Position numbers and translations under genes: made by a program | NCBI GenBank assembly: GCA_031253795.1 | Contig: JAIRVR010000023.1 | Location: 1-32,212, forward strand | Source of the DNA: Burkholderiaceae bacterium | GTDB taxonomy: Bacteria; Pseudomonadota; Gammaproteobacteria; Burkholderiales; Burkholderiaceae_C | Direction: 5' to 3' | DNA length: 32,212 bases | Shown here: positions 8,552 to 15,012 of the stretch, in pieces | Position numbering within the stretch: position 1 is the stretch's first letter | Layout of the letters: every line of letters starts with the position of its first letter | Notes under the pieces: generated by a model | Told to the model about the DNA's origin: nothing | Database searches by the model: none | What the model saw: the letters and a program-made list of their open reading frames with translations, nothing else

Positions 8552-10867
8552 ATGGCCCAAGCGCGCACACCCTGTCCACCCCTGGCCCTCGCGGTCCTGC
8601 CGCTGTTCCTGGCGGCGGGCGCGCAGGCCGCGCCCGTGGGCACCCAGCTCACCTGCCATGCGGCGGCCGACGGCGACGCGGCCGCCAGCGGGCTGGACTG
8701 GAACCATGCCACCACGCTGCAGGCCGCACTGGGCAGCGCGGCCTGCAGCACCATCCGGCTCAAGAAAGGCGTTTACAAACCCACGGCCGGCGCGGACCGC
8801 AGCGCGCACTTCGCCATCGACGCCCCCGTGCAGCTGCTGGGCGGCTATGACGGCAGCGCCGCGGCACCCGAGGCGCGCAGCACCGACCCGCGCCTGACCG
8901 TGCTCTCCGGCGACATCGACGACAACGACAGCCGCCGCACGGGCGGCATCACACCCGACGCCGCCGATATCCAGGGAGGCAACAGCTTCAACGTGGTGGT
9001 GATCGGCGGACTGGACACCCATGCCAGCAGCGGCAGGCCCTACACCCGTGACAACACGCGGCTGGACACACTGACCATCACGGCCGGCAATGCGTCCGGC
9101 AACGGCAACTACCACGGCGCAGGACTGTTCTGCAATGGCGCAGGCACGGGCAAGGCATGCAGCCCCACCCTGTTCAACGTGGTGTTCAGCGGCAACCAGG
9201 CCGAGCGCAACCAGGGCCAGGGCGGCGCCCTCTACAACCTATCCGACAACGCCGGCACGGCCAGCCCCCTCATCCGAAAAACGCTGTTCAACGGCAACAG
9301 CGCCGCCAAGGGGGGCGGCATCTACAGCGAAGGCTGGGGAGCGGGCGCCAACGCCATGGAAGTACGCCAATCCAGCTTCGTAGGCAATTCGGCCAGCGTG
9401 GATGGCGGGGCCCTCTACCACCTGGTGGACAACGCGGCCAATGCCCTGCGCATCGAGGACGTCAGCTTCGCGGACAACCGGGCGGCCAGCCATGGCGGCG
9501 CCATCTATTACCGGGCCATCGGCAGCGGCTTCACGGGCAGCTCGCTGATCCGCTTCGCAACCTTCTCCGGCAACCGGGCCGGCGTGCAGGGCCACTCGCT
9601 CTACAACAACGCGGCGTGGCCCGCACGCTATGCCAATACGGTCCGCCTGGTGGCCAGCATCCTGTGGAACGACCCTGGAACAGCCGGTGCCGAGATCTAC
9701 AACGAAGACGGCAACAACCCGCTGGCGGGCCTGGAATACAGCCTGTTGAGGACCGCCAGCCGCTCGGGCCTGCCCATAGGCGCTCTCGATTTCGAAGACC
9801 GGGGCGGCAACATCCTCGACCAGGATCCGCAATTGGGGACCCTCGACCTCAACGGCGGCGCCACACCCAGCCTGCTGCCTGCCGCCGGCTCGCCGGTCGT
9901 GGACGCCGTGCCCTCCAGCTACTGCAACGGACAGACCGACCAGCGCGACCAGATCCGGCCCCAGGCAGGCGGCTGCGACATGGGCGCGGTGGAGCGGCCC
10001 GGCCCTGTGTTCCTGCTTGTGCAGGTCAGCACCGCCGGCGGCACGGTCACGGCCGGCGCCCTGCCCGCCCCGCTGGCCGGCGGCATACAGCAATGTGCGC
10101 AGGCCCCGGGCGGCGGCCCGTCTGCCCAATGCAGCGCCAGCTACCAGCCCGATGCCCAGGCACAGGTCACGCTGACGGCCCAGGCCGCACCGGCCTACCG
10201 GTTTGCAGGCTGGGGCAATGACTGCAGCGGCAATGCCACGACCTGCGTTCTGACCATGGACCGGGCGCACAACGTGCTGGCCATGTTCGTGCCGGACACT
10301 ACGTACACCGGCCCCGACGACCAGGGCCGCCCCACCACGCTGGCCCTGGAAAGCCCCACGGGCACCTGCGTGCTCGACGGCGCCCCGGCCTTTGCACCGG
10401 CCAGCGGCGACCTGCCTGCAGGCCACAGCTTTCCCTGGGGCCAGGCGAGCTTCAAGGCCATGTACTGCGCGGCGGGCGAGCGGCTGGGCATCAGCCTGAC
10501 CCTGCCCGAGGACATCCCCGCCAACGCAAGGCTGTTCAAGTACCTGGACCAACAGTGGGTGCCCTGGCCCCTGGACAGCGTGCAGGGCCGCAACCTGCGC
10601 TTTTCCATCACCGACAACACCGGCCTTTCCACCGCCACGGCCACGGGCGACAGCAATCCCGCGCCGGGTGCCATCAGCGACCCCGTCATGCTGGCCATCC
10701 CCCTGGCGGGCCCTGCCGCGCCAACGCCCGTGCCAGGCCTGGGCACACCGGCCGTGGCCCTGCTGGGCCTGCTGACCGCCGTGGGTGCGGCGCTATCGCG
10801 CAGGACGAAGAGTTCGCGGAGAATCGGCGCGGGCATGTCGCCCCCGTCTTCCAGGAGTTCTCCATGA
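8552..10867 (+). CDS. Secreted beta-helix protein with choice-of-anchor Q and U domains and an IPTL-CTERM-like sorting tail
   Basis: 771 residues, exported and probably surface-anchored. Start ATG 8552 follows AGGAGGG; an in-frame ATG at 8513 is less well placed. Residues 1-26 are a signal peptide ending AQA. Residues about 140-420 contain parallel beta-helix repeats with GGALYNL (224), GGGIYSE (254), GGALYHL (285) and GGAIYY (315). A choice-of-anchor Q type end follows (LGTLDLNGGATPSLLPA, then GCDMGAVE, 428-481). Residues 487-580 resemble a divergent InlB B-repeat (YRFAGWGNDCSG). A choice-of-anchor U type segment (about 597-715) ends GAISDPV. The tail is VPGLG (727-731), a hydrophobic stretch (733-748) and SRRTKSSRR, the layout of IPTL-CTERM/PEP-CTERM sorting signals. 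The tail continues 15 residues past the basic cluster and overlaps the next gene by ATGA. Sorting enzymes are not in the window. The function is unknown. Confidence 0.87.
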   Translation: MAQARTPCPPLALAVLPLFLAAGAQAAPVGTQLTCHAAADGDAAASGLDWNHATTLQAALGSAACSTIRLKKGVYKPTAGADRSAHFAIDAPVQLLGGYDGSAAAPEARSTDPRLTVLSGDIDDNDSRRTGGITPDAADIQGGNSFNVVVIGGLDTHASSGRPYTRDNTRLDTLTITAGNASGNGNYHGAGLFCNGAGTGKACSPTLFNVVFSGNQAERNQGQGGALYNLSDNAGTASPLIRKTLFNGNSAAKGGGIYSEGWGAGANAMEVRQSSFVGNSASVDGGALYHLVDNAANALRIEDVSFADNRAASHGGAIYYRAIGSGFTGSSLIRFATFSGNRAGVQGHSLYNNAAWPARYANTVRLVASILWNDPGTAGAEIYNEDGNNPLAGLEYSLLRTASRSGLPIGALDFEDRGGNILDQDPQLGTLDLNGGATPSLLPAAGSPVVDAVPSSYCNGQTDQRDQIRPQAGGCDMGAVERPGPVFLLVQVSTAGGTVTAGALPAPLAGGIQQCAQAPGGGPSAQCSASYQPDAQAQVTLTAQAAPAYRFAGWGNDCSGNATTCVLTMDRAHNVLAMFVPDTTYTGPDDQGRPTTLALESPTGTCVLDGAPAFAPASGDLPAGHSFPWGQASFKAMYCAAGERLGISLTLPEDIPANARLFKYLDQQWVPWPLDSVQGRNLRFSITDNTGLSTATATGDSNPAPGAISDPVMLAIPLAGPAAPTPVPGLGTPAVALLGLLTAVGAALSRRTKSSRRIGAGMSPPSSRSSP

Positions 10868-11520
10868 CCGCATCCCAGGGCCCGCTCTCGCGCCGCCACC
10901 TGCTGGCCGCCAGCGCGGCAACCGGCCTGGCCTGGGGCAATGGCCAGGCGGCCGCTGCCGCCGGGCCCGCCACCACCGCCCCAGCCGCCCCGCCCATGCA
11001 GGCCACGGTACTGACCCTCAGCGGCCCCGGCGTGCGCGGCAACCGCGGCGCACTCAACCCCGCGCGCGACCTGCTGCTGAGCCACCACGGCCTGGCCTTC
11101 GAAACGGCCCGGACCTTCAGCGCTCCCGACCTGGAACGCCTGCCCGCGGCAGACATAAGGCCCCGCATCGAATATGACGGCCAGCCTCACCGACTGCGCG
11201 GCCCCCTGCTGGCCACGGTGCTGCGCGAAGCCGGCGTGGATGCCGACGCTGCGGCGGCACACGGGCAGTGGGTCGCCCTGCAGGCCCTGGATGGCTACCG
11301 CGCACGCATGCCCCTGGCCCAGGCCCTTCAATGGCGCATGCTGCTGGCCACCCACATGGACGACCAGCGCCTGTCCCTGGGCGACCTGGGCCCGCAATGG
11401 GCCATGTACGACGCGGACCGCATCGCGGAACTGGGCGACAGGCCGCTCAAGGAACGCTTCGCCCAGGCCCCCTGGGGCCTGTACCACATAGGGCTGCACA
11501 CCGGACAACCCGGGAACTGA
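10864..11520 (+). CDS. Tat-exported protein with a molybdopterin-oxidoreductase-like (SUOX) fold, lacking the ligand cysteine
   Basis: 218 residues from the ATG that overlaps the previous stop (ATGA), with AGGAG 7 bp upstream. The N-terminus has a twin-arginine signal, SRRHLLAAS at residues 9-17, then an Ala-rich stretch, so it should be folded before export to the periplasm. The mature part resembles short homologues of the oxidoreductase molybdopterin-binding domain (COG3915-like): VLTLSGPG, FSAPDLERLP, YDGQPHRLRGPLLATVLREAG, VALQALDGYRARMPL, and GPQWAMYDAD. No cysteine occurs anywhere in the protein, so the thiolate that normally binds molybdenum is missing. It may bind another ligand or act as a non-catalytic partner. 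Translational coupling to the secreted beta-helix gene suggests a shared role. Confidence 0.75.
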   Translation: MTASQGPLSRRHLLAASAATGLAWGNGQAAAAAGPATTAPAAPPMQATVLTLSGPGVRGNRGALNPARDLLLSHHGLAFETARTFSAPDLERLPAADIRPRIEYDGQPHRLRGPLLATVLREAGVDADAAAAHGQWVALQALDGYRARMPLAQALQWRMLLATHMDDQRLSLGDLGPQWAMYDADRIAELGDRPLKERFAQAPWGLYHIGLHTGQPGN

Positions 11521-11521
11521 A

Positions 11522-11555
11522 GGCGCCGTGCAACGGGCGCCGTGCAGCGGGCGCC
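11522..11555. repeat. Short 14-bp tandem repeat between convergent genes
   Basis: Two copies of a 14-bp unit (GGCGCCGTGCAACG and GGCGCCGTGCAGCG) and a third partial GGCGCC. It fills most of the 42-bp gap between the Tat-protein gene and the dienelactone hydrolase gene. The units can also pair with each other (GGCGCC is self-complementary) and could help termination. Confidence 0.6.
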
Positions 11556-11562
11556 AGGCGCT

Positions 11563-12255
11563 TCAGGTCAGGTGCTGGTCGAAGAAGGCCAGGGTGCGAT
11601 CGCGTGCCTGCAGGGCGCTGGCCTCGTCGTAGGCCGCGCGCTGGTCGCAGTTGAAGCCGTGGTCGGCATCGTACAAATGCACCTGCACATGCTTTTGCGC
11701 CTGGGCGAACAGCTGCACCGCGTCCACGGGGATGTGCGCGTCGCGGCGGCCGAAGTGCGCCACCACCGGGCACAGTGGCTGGCGCCCCATTTCCAGAGGT
11801 GTGGTCATGCCGCCACCGTAGTAGCAGGCTGCGGCCGACAGGCCAGGCAAAGTGCAGGCTGCGCGCCACGCCCACAAGCCTCCCCAGCAAAAGCCCACGA
11901 TGCCCACCTTGCCGCCAGGCGCCAGGGCCGCAGCATGGGCGATGGCCGCCTCGATCTCGGGCAGCACGCCAGGCTCGGGCAGGGCTTCGGCGGCGGCCTT
12001 CAAGGCCACGCCCTTGGCGCGGTCGGCATCGCCGTAGCCGAGGTTCACATCGGCCTGCACGCGCGTGAACAGCGCCGGCGCCACGGCCACGAAGCCGCGG
12101 GCCGCCAGCCGGTCGGCCACGGCACGGATATGCGCATTGACGCCAAAGATCTCCTGCAGCACGACCACGGCACCGCGCACGGGACCATCGGGCCGTGCCA
12201 CCCAGGCGGGAGAGACCGTTGCGTCCAAGGATGTCAGCTGCACCAGATTGCCCAT
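11563..12255 (-). CDS. Dienelactone hydrolase family protein
   Basis: 230-residue cytoplasmic alpha/beta hydrolase with a cysteine nucleophile, close to the family's usual 236 residues. Start ATG 12253-12255 (MGNLVQL) has AGGAAGG six bases upstream; an ATG six codons earlier lacks such spacing. The triad is Cys123 in GFCWGG, Asp172 in GRRDAHIP and His199 in DADHGFNCD; Glu35 in LQEIFGVN is the residue that holds the cysteine in the resting enzyme. The classical enzyme opens the lactone ring of dienelactone in chloroaromatic breakdown, but many chromosomal homologues act on other esters. No aromatic-degradation genes are nearby, so the substrate is unknown. It is transcribed away from marC. Confidence 0.92.
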   Translation of the reverse strand: MGNLVQLTSLDATVSPAWVARPDGPVRGAVVVLQEIFGVNAHIRAVADRLAARGFVAVAPALFTRVQADVNLGYGDADRAKGVALKAAAEALPEPGVLPEIEAAIAHAAALAPGGKVGIVGFCWGGLWAWRAACTLPGLSAAACYYGGGMTTPLEMGRQPLCPVVAHFGRRDAHIPVDAVQLFAQAQKHVQVHLYDADHGFNCDQRAAYDEASALQARDRTLAFFDQHLT

Positions 12256-12306
12256 ATCCACCTTCCTTTGCATGTGAGGATTTTTTGTGAGATGTCCCGG
12301 GAGGAA

Positions 12307-12347
12307 CAGGGCCGCCGCAATGCTGTAATGGCGGCAGACCGGCCCTG
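12307..12347 (+). promoter_or_regulatory. Leader hairpin upstream of marC
   Basis: Outer stem CAGGGCCG (12307-12314) with CGGCCCTG (12340-12347), and inner stem CCGC (12315-12318) with GCGG (12331-12334). It lies 28 bp before the 21-codon leader ORF and would be in the 5' leader of marC if transcription starts upstream. There is no U-tract, so it is not a simple terminator. Confidence 0.4.
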
Positions 12348-12375
12348 CGGGCGATTCTTTCACAGGAGACATTCG

Positions 12376-12441
12376 ATGGACGGAAAACTCACGCGCATCG
12401 CCCCAGGCGGCCTGGTGCCAATGTCCGGGGGGAGTCTCTAG
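12376..12441 (+). CDS. Possible 21-residue leader peptide coupled to marC
   Basis: Small ORF with its own Shine-Dalgarno (AGGAG, seven bases before ATG). The peptide is MDGKLTRIAPGGLVPMSGGS plus a final Leu. Its TAG stop shares its last base with the GTG start of marC (TAGTG), a classic translational-coupling arrangement. No homologue is recognised. The product has no hydrophobic segment, and no single repeated amino acid that would suggest a classical attenuator. It could be a regulatory upstream ORF or simply chance; the good ribosome-binding site and exact overlap favour translation. Confidence 0.45.
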   Translation: MDGKLTRIAPGGLVPMSGGSL

Positions 12442-13088
12442 TGGACCTCAAGCCCCTGATCACCCTGGTGGCCATCATCAACCCGCTGGCCATCGTGCCC
12501 TTTTTCATCCACTACACCGAGGGCTTCAGCGAGCAGCAACTGCGGCAGACCATACGCACGGCGGCGCTCGCCTCGTTTTGCGTCATCGCGGCCTGCGCCA
12601 TCATCGGGTTGCAGGTGCTGGACTTCTTCAATATTTCGCTGCAGAGCTTTCAGGTCGGCGGCGGCCTTTTGCTGCTCATCAGTGCCATAAACATGCTCAA
12701 TGCGCGCCCCGCCGAGGAGCGCCCCAACCAGGCCACCCTGGTGGCCGGTGCCGAAAAGGCCGCCATGGGCAACAGCATTGCCGTGGTGCCGCTGACCATC
12801 CCGCTGCTGACCGGCCCCGCCGCCATGTCCACGGTGGTGATTTACGCGGACCAGGCACGCAACATCTGGCAGCACCTGGCCCTGGTGGGCTATGGCGTGG
12901 TCGTGGCCCTGGTGGTCATGGTCTGCTTTTCGCTCGCCGGCCCCATCGCCCGCGTGCTGGGCAAGACCGGCATCAATGTCATGACACGGCTGATGGGGCT
13001 GATACTCGCGGCCCTGGCCGTGGAAGTCATGGCCGGCGGGCTGATGAAGATCTTCCCCGTGCTGGCCTCGCCCGCCATCAGCCCCTGA
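12441..13088 (+). CDS. MarC-family integral membrane protein
   Basis: 215-residue inner-membrane protein of the MarC/YhgN (UPF0056) family with about six helices. The start is a GTG at 12441 preceded by GGGGGGAG; it yields the normal family N-terminus (KPLITLVAIINPLAIVPFF). Conserved features are NPLAIVPFF (residues 14-22), FQVGGGLLLLISAINML, the central VPLTIPLLTGPAAMSTVVIY and the last-helix RLMGLILAALAVEVMAGGL in parts. Despite the name, MarC proteins are not shown to give multiple antibiotic resistance and their substrate is unknown. Its start codon overlaps the stop of a 21-codon leader ORF. The hemerythrin gene is convergent, 18 bp past the stop. Confidence 0.92.
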   Translation: MDLKPLITLVAIINPLAIVPFFIHYTEGFSEQQLRQTIRTAALASFCVIAACAIIGLQVLDFFNISLQSFQVGGGLLLLISAINMLNARPAEERPNQATLVAGAEKAAMGNSIAVVPLTIPLLTGPAAMSTVVIYADQARNIWQHLALVGYGVVVALVVMVCFSLAGPIARVLGKTGINVMTRLMGLILAALAVEVMAGGLMKIFPVLASPAISP

Positions 13089-13106
13089 GGGCCACCACGC
13101 GCCGGT

Positions 13107-13607
13107 TCAGGCCGCCACGGCCGCGGACGGGTGCACGCTGCCGTCGCAGGCGCCACCGCAGCCCGTGATGACCTGCACTGGCAGCGACTCGGGATGGGAC
13201 ATCGTCCCTGTGGCGGGGTCGAAGCCCGCGCTGCGCAGGTGCAGGGCCAGAGCGGCGTCCATGGTCTGGGCATGGTGGGTGAACCAGGCCCCCAGCTCCC
13301 CGGCCATGCGGCGCACCACGGCCAGATCGCCGGCCGCCGCCTGCTGGGCGCCTTCGCGCATGACCTGCAGCACCACCTTGTGCTGCAGGCTGTGGCAATT
13401 GCTGCTGGAAAAGCGCGTGGATTGCATCCAGCGGTCTTCCTGGTCGAAGTGCATTTGGGTGTGGGCGATCAGCTCGTCCCAGCGCATGCACAGCTGTGCG
13501 TCGGGCGCGGCCTCGACCTCGGCCAGGAGCAGCACGAACTCCTGGTGCACCTCGTCCATGGCCGGCAACTCCAGTGCCAGCGCCTCGCTCCATTCCAGTG
13601 CGGCCAT
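13107..13607 (-). CDS. Bacteriohemerythrin (single-domain)
   Basis: 166-residue O2-binding protein with a four-helix bundle holding a non-heme di-iron site. Start ATG 13605-13607 (MAALEW) is preferred because AGGAG lies 6 bp upstream; an ATG two codons earlier would sit inside that signal. All expected ligands are present: His21, His49, His53 and Glu57 (HTQMHFDQE), His72 and His76 (HSLQH), His112 and Asp117 (HHAQTMD). It carries no signal peptide or signalling domain, so it is probably a soluble oxygen carrier, store or sensor. The last 40 residues extend beyond the domain and include GCGGAC, a C-x3-C motif that is not part of the hemerythrin fold. Confidence 0.93.
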   Translation of the reverse strand: MAALEWSEALALELPAMDEVHQEFVLLLAEVEAAPDAQLCMRWDELIAHTQMHFDQEDRWMQSTRFSSSNCHSLQHKVVLQVMREGAQQAAAGDLAVVRRMAGELGAWFTHHAQTMDAALALHLRSAGFDPATGTMSHPESLPVQVITGCGGACDGSVHPSAAVAA

Positions 13608-13690
13608 GCGCATCTCCTGCCTTGATGGTGAAGGCCACAGCTTAGGAAGTGCGCTCGCGCCCCCCTTTGACCCACATCAGCCAAGCCTGA

Positions 13691-13716
13691 AAAGCACAAA
13701 GCCCCGCGCACGGGGC
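13691..13716 (-). terminator. Rho-independent terminator after the Cys-repeat protein
   Basis: On the minus strand: stem GCCCCG / CGGGGC (13711-13716 with 13701-13706, 4-base loop) followed by TTTGTGCTTTT (about 13690-13700). A second hairpin (about 13716-13740, CCGGGGCCTGC with GCAGGCCCGG) lies directly before it. It is about 75 bp past the stop of the gene ending at 13790. Confidence 0.7.
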
Positions 13717-13789
13717 CGGGGCCTGCCGCCGCAGGCCCGGCACGCCAGTGACGGCGGACGGGAGCACAGCGGGCGCGGGGTTGCCGAAT

Positions 13790-14377
13790 TTATTGCGCGA
13801 ACCTGCGCTCTGCATCGGCCACGCAGGCGTCCTTGGCGGCACCGCTCATGGTGTCGCAGCGGGCCTTGGCTGCCTTGAAATCGGCTTCACGCGTTTCGGC
13901 CGCCGCATCCTTGCGGGTTTCGGCCACGTTGGCCGCCTTGGCGTTCGGGTTGGAGGCCGGTTCGGCCTGGGCCTTGGCGACCTTGGCGGCCTCTACGGCG
14001 TGCACATGGGCTGCCTTGGCATCCTTGACGCACACATCCTTGGCGTCGCCCTTGAGGTCGTCACACTTTTCCTTGGCGATGTCGTAGTCGGCATCGGCCT
14101 TGGCCAGGCGGGCCTTTTCCTGCGTGCGCGGCGTGGGATCGCGGCGCGCCTCCAGCTCGGCCTTGGACACCTTTTCCTGGCCGCTTGCCTGCTTGTTGCA
14201 GACATCCTTGGCATTGTCCTTGAGCGGCTTGCACTGCTCCTTGGCGGCCTTGTACTCGGCTTCGATCTGCTTCTTGGCGGCCGTGTGCTCGGCATTGGTC
14301 ATGGCCATGGCGCCGGAGGCCATGAGGCCCAGGGCGATGGCCGAAAGCATGTGGCGCATACGTTGCGGTGTTTGCAT
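13790..14377 (-). CDS. Secreted Lys/Ala-rich protein with three C-x10-C repeats, function unknown
   Basis: 195 residues. Start ATG 14375-14377 (MQTPQRM) follows AAGGAG; upstream codons in the frame lack a signal. Residues 1-25 form a signal peptide ending GAMA, so the protein is periplasmic or secreted. The mature part is rich in Lys, Ala, Asp and Glu and likely helical. It contains three related blocks: EYKAAKEQC with AKDVC (Cys49, Cys60), DYDIAKEKC with AKDVC (Cys105, Cys116) and DFKAAKARC with AKDAC (Cys174, Cys185). In each the two cysteines are exactly 11 apart, suggesting three helical hairpins each closed by a disulfide. Similar proteins seem common in Burkholderiales but I know no function. 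A CsbD stress-protein gene precedes it on the same strand, with a terminator-like hairpin between. Confidence 0.85.
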   Translation of the reverse strand: MQTPQRMRHMLSAIALGLMASGAMAMTNAEHTAAKKQIEAEYKAAKEQCKPLKDNAKDVCNKQASGQEKVSKAELEARRDPTPRTQEKARLAKADADYDIAKEKCDDLKGDAKDVCVKDAKAAHVHAVEAAKVAKAQAEPASNPNAKAANVAETRKDAAAETREADFKAAKARCDTMSGAAKDACVADAERRFAQ

Positions 14378-14471
14378 GATCAACTCCTTGTATTTATTTC
14401 TGGGATGGCGGCGCGCGGAGAACGGAGGGTCCGGGGCCGCGATGCGCGCTGCGCAAGGCAGCGGGAACAAG

Positions 14472-14520
14472 GCCTGGCGTGGCGGTGCCCGGTATCGTGT
14501 CCCGGTCCGCCACGGCAGGC
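14472..14520 (-). terminator. Hairpin after csbD
   Basis: GCCTG plus CGTGGCGG (14472-14476 and 14478-14485) pair with CCGCCACG plus CAGGC (14507-14514 and 14516-14520), with one mismatch at the junction. It lies 5 bp past the CsbD stop. The minus-strand flank is only moderately T-rich (CTTGTT), so termination may be partial. Confidence 0.5.
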
Positions 14521-14525
14521 CGGGC

Positions 14526-14744
14526 TCAGTCTTCGAAACGGAAATCGGGGTTGCGCTTTTGCCAGTCGGTCAGCTGCTTTTCGGCCGCTTCGCGGGCCAG
14601 GCCCTGGCGCTCCTGCAGCTTGCCCAGAAACTGTTCGCGCTTGCCGGCAATGACATCCAGGTCGTCGTCGGTCAGCTTGCCCCATTGCTCACGGATCTTG
14701 CCGGTGAACTGCTTCCAGTTGCCCTTGATACGGTCTTCATTCAT
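14526..14744 (-). CDS. CsbD-family stress-response protein
   Basis: 72-residue soluble protein of the CsbD/YjbJ family. Start ATG 14742-14744 with AAAGGA upstream. The family pattern is complete: MNEDRIKGNWKQFTGKIREQW, then GKLTDDDLDVIAGKREQFLGKLQERQG, and a charged end WQKRNPDFRFED, given here in pieces. CsbD is induced by general stress in Bacillus and YjbJ by osmotic stress in E. coli, but its molecular role is not known. The 5' flank (14745-14950) contains a possible three-way-junction element and a T-run on the minus strand. Confidence 0.95.
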   Translation of the reverse strand: MNEDRIKGNWKQFTGKIREQWGKLTDDDLDVIAGKREQFLGKLQERQGLAREAAEKQLTDWQKRNPDFRFED

Positions 14745-14848
14745 GGCTTTGTCCTTTCAGTGGTGAACCGTCGGCAGCCTGCCCGTACCGGGCCATCAGG
14801 TGCTGCTCAACGATGGTTTCACTGTAAAAAACCTGCCCGGGCCGCGCC

Positions 14849-14911
14849 GTAGTCTCGACCTCCCGAAGCCGGTCGGTCCAGGCCCCCCAGCGCCGGGGGC
14901 CTGGGGACTAC
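14849..14911 (-). ncRNA. Candidate three-way-junction RNA element upstream of csbD
   Basis: Three nested stems fit together: closing stem GTAGTC (14849-14854) with GACTAC (14906-14911); arm A CGACC (14856-14860) with GGTCG (14871-14875); arm B CCAGGCCCCC (14878-14887) with GGGGGCCTGG (14895-14904), a perfect 10-bp stem. Only one or two unpaired bases sit at each junction. On the minus strand a run of six T (14825-14830) follows 18 bases after the closing stem, and csbD starts about 105 bp downstream. It matches no riboswitch class I recognise. Confidence 0.35.
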
Positions 14912-14954
14912 AGCGCTGACGGACACAAGGCATGCCACGGGTCGGGAAATGACA

Positions 14955-14993
14955 AGGCCCGCTGGGTGGTGCAATGCACCAGCCAGCGGGCCT
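14955..14993 (-). terminator. Large hairpin after the Mce/Mla operon
   Basis: AGGCCCGCTGG (14955-14965) pairs with CCAGCGGGCCT (14983-14993), and inside it TGGTGCA (14967-14973) with TGCACCA (14975-14981). It starts 20 bp after the lipoprotein stop. On the minus strand the stem is followed by TTGTCATTT rather than a clean T-run. Confidence 0.6.
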
Positions 14994-15012
14994 GTGGCGG
15001 AGCAGCCTGCGC

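Noticed and set aside
12441..13088. Reading marC as a multiple antibiotic resistance gene
   Set aside because: The family name is historical; no mar regulators are nearby and a resistance function is not supported.
14840..14848. Self-complementary GGCCCGGGC block near the T-run upstream of csbD as a terminator
   Set aside because: It has no loop; the T-run follows without a usable stem directly adjacent.
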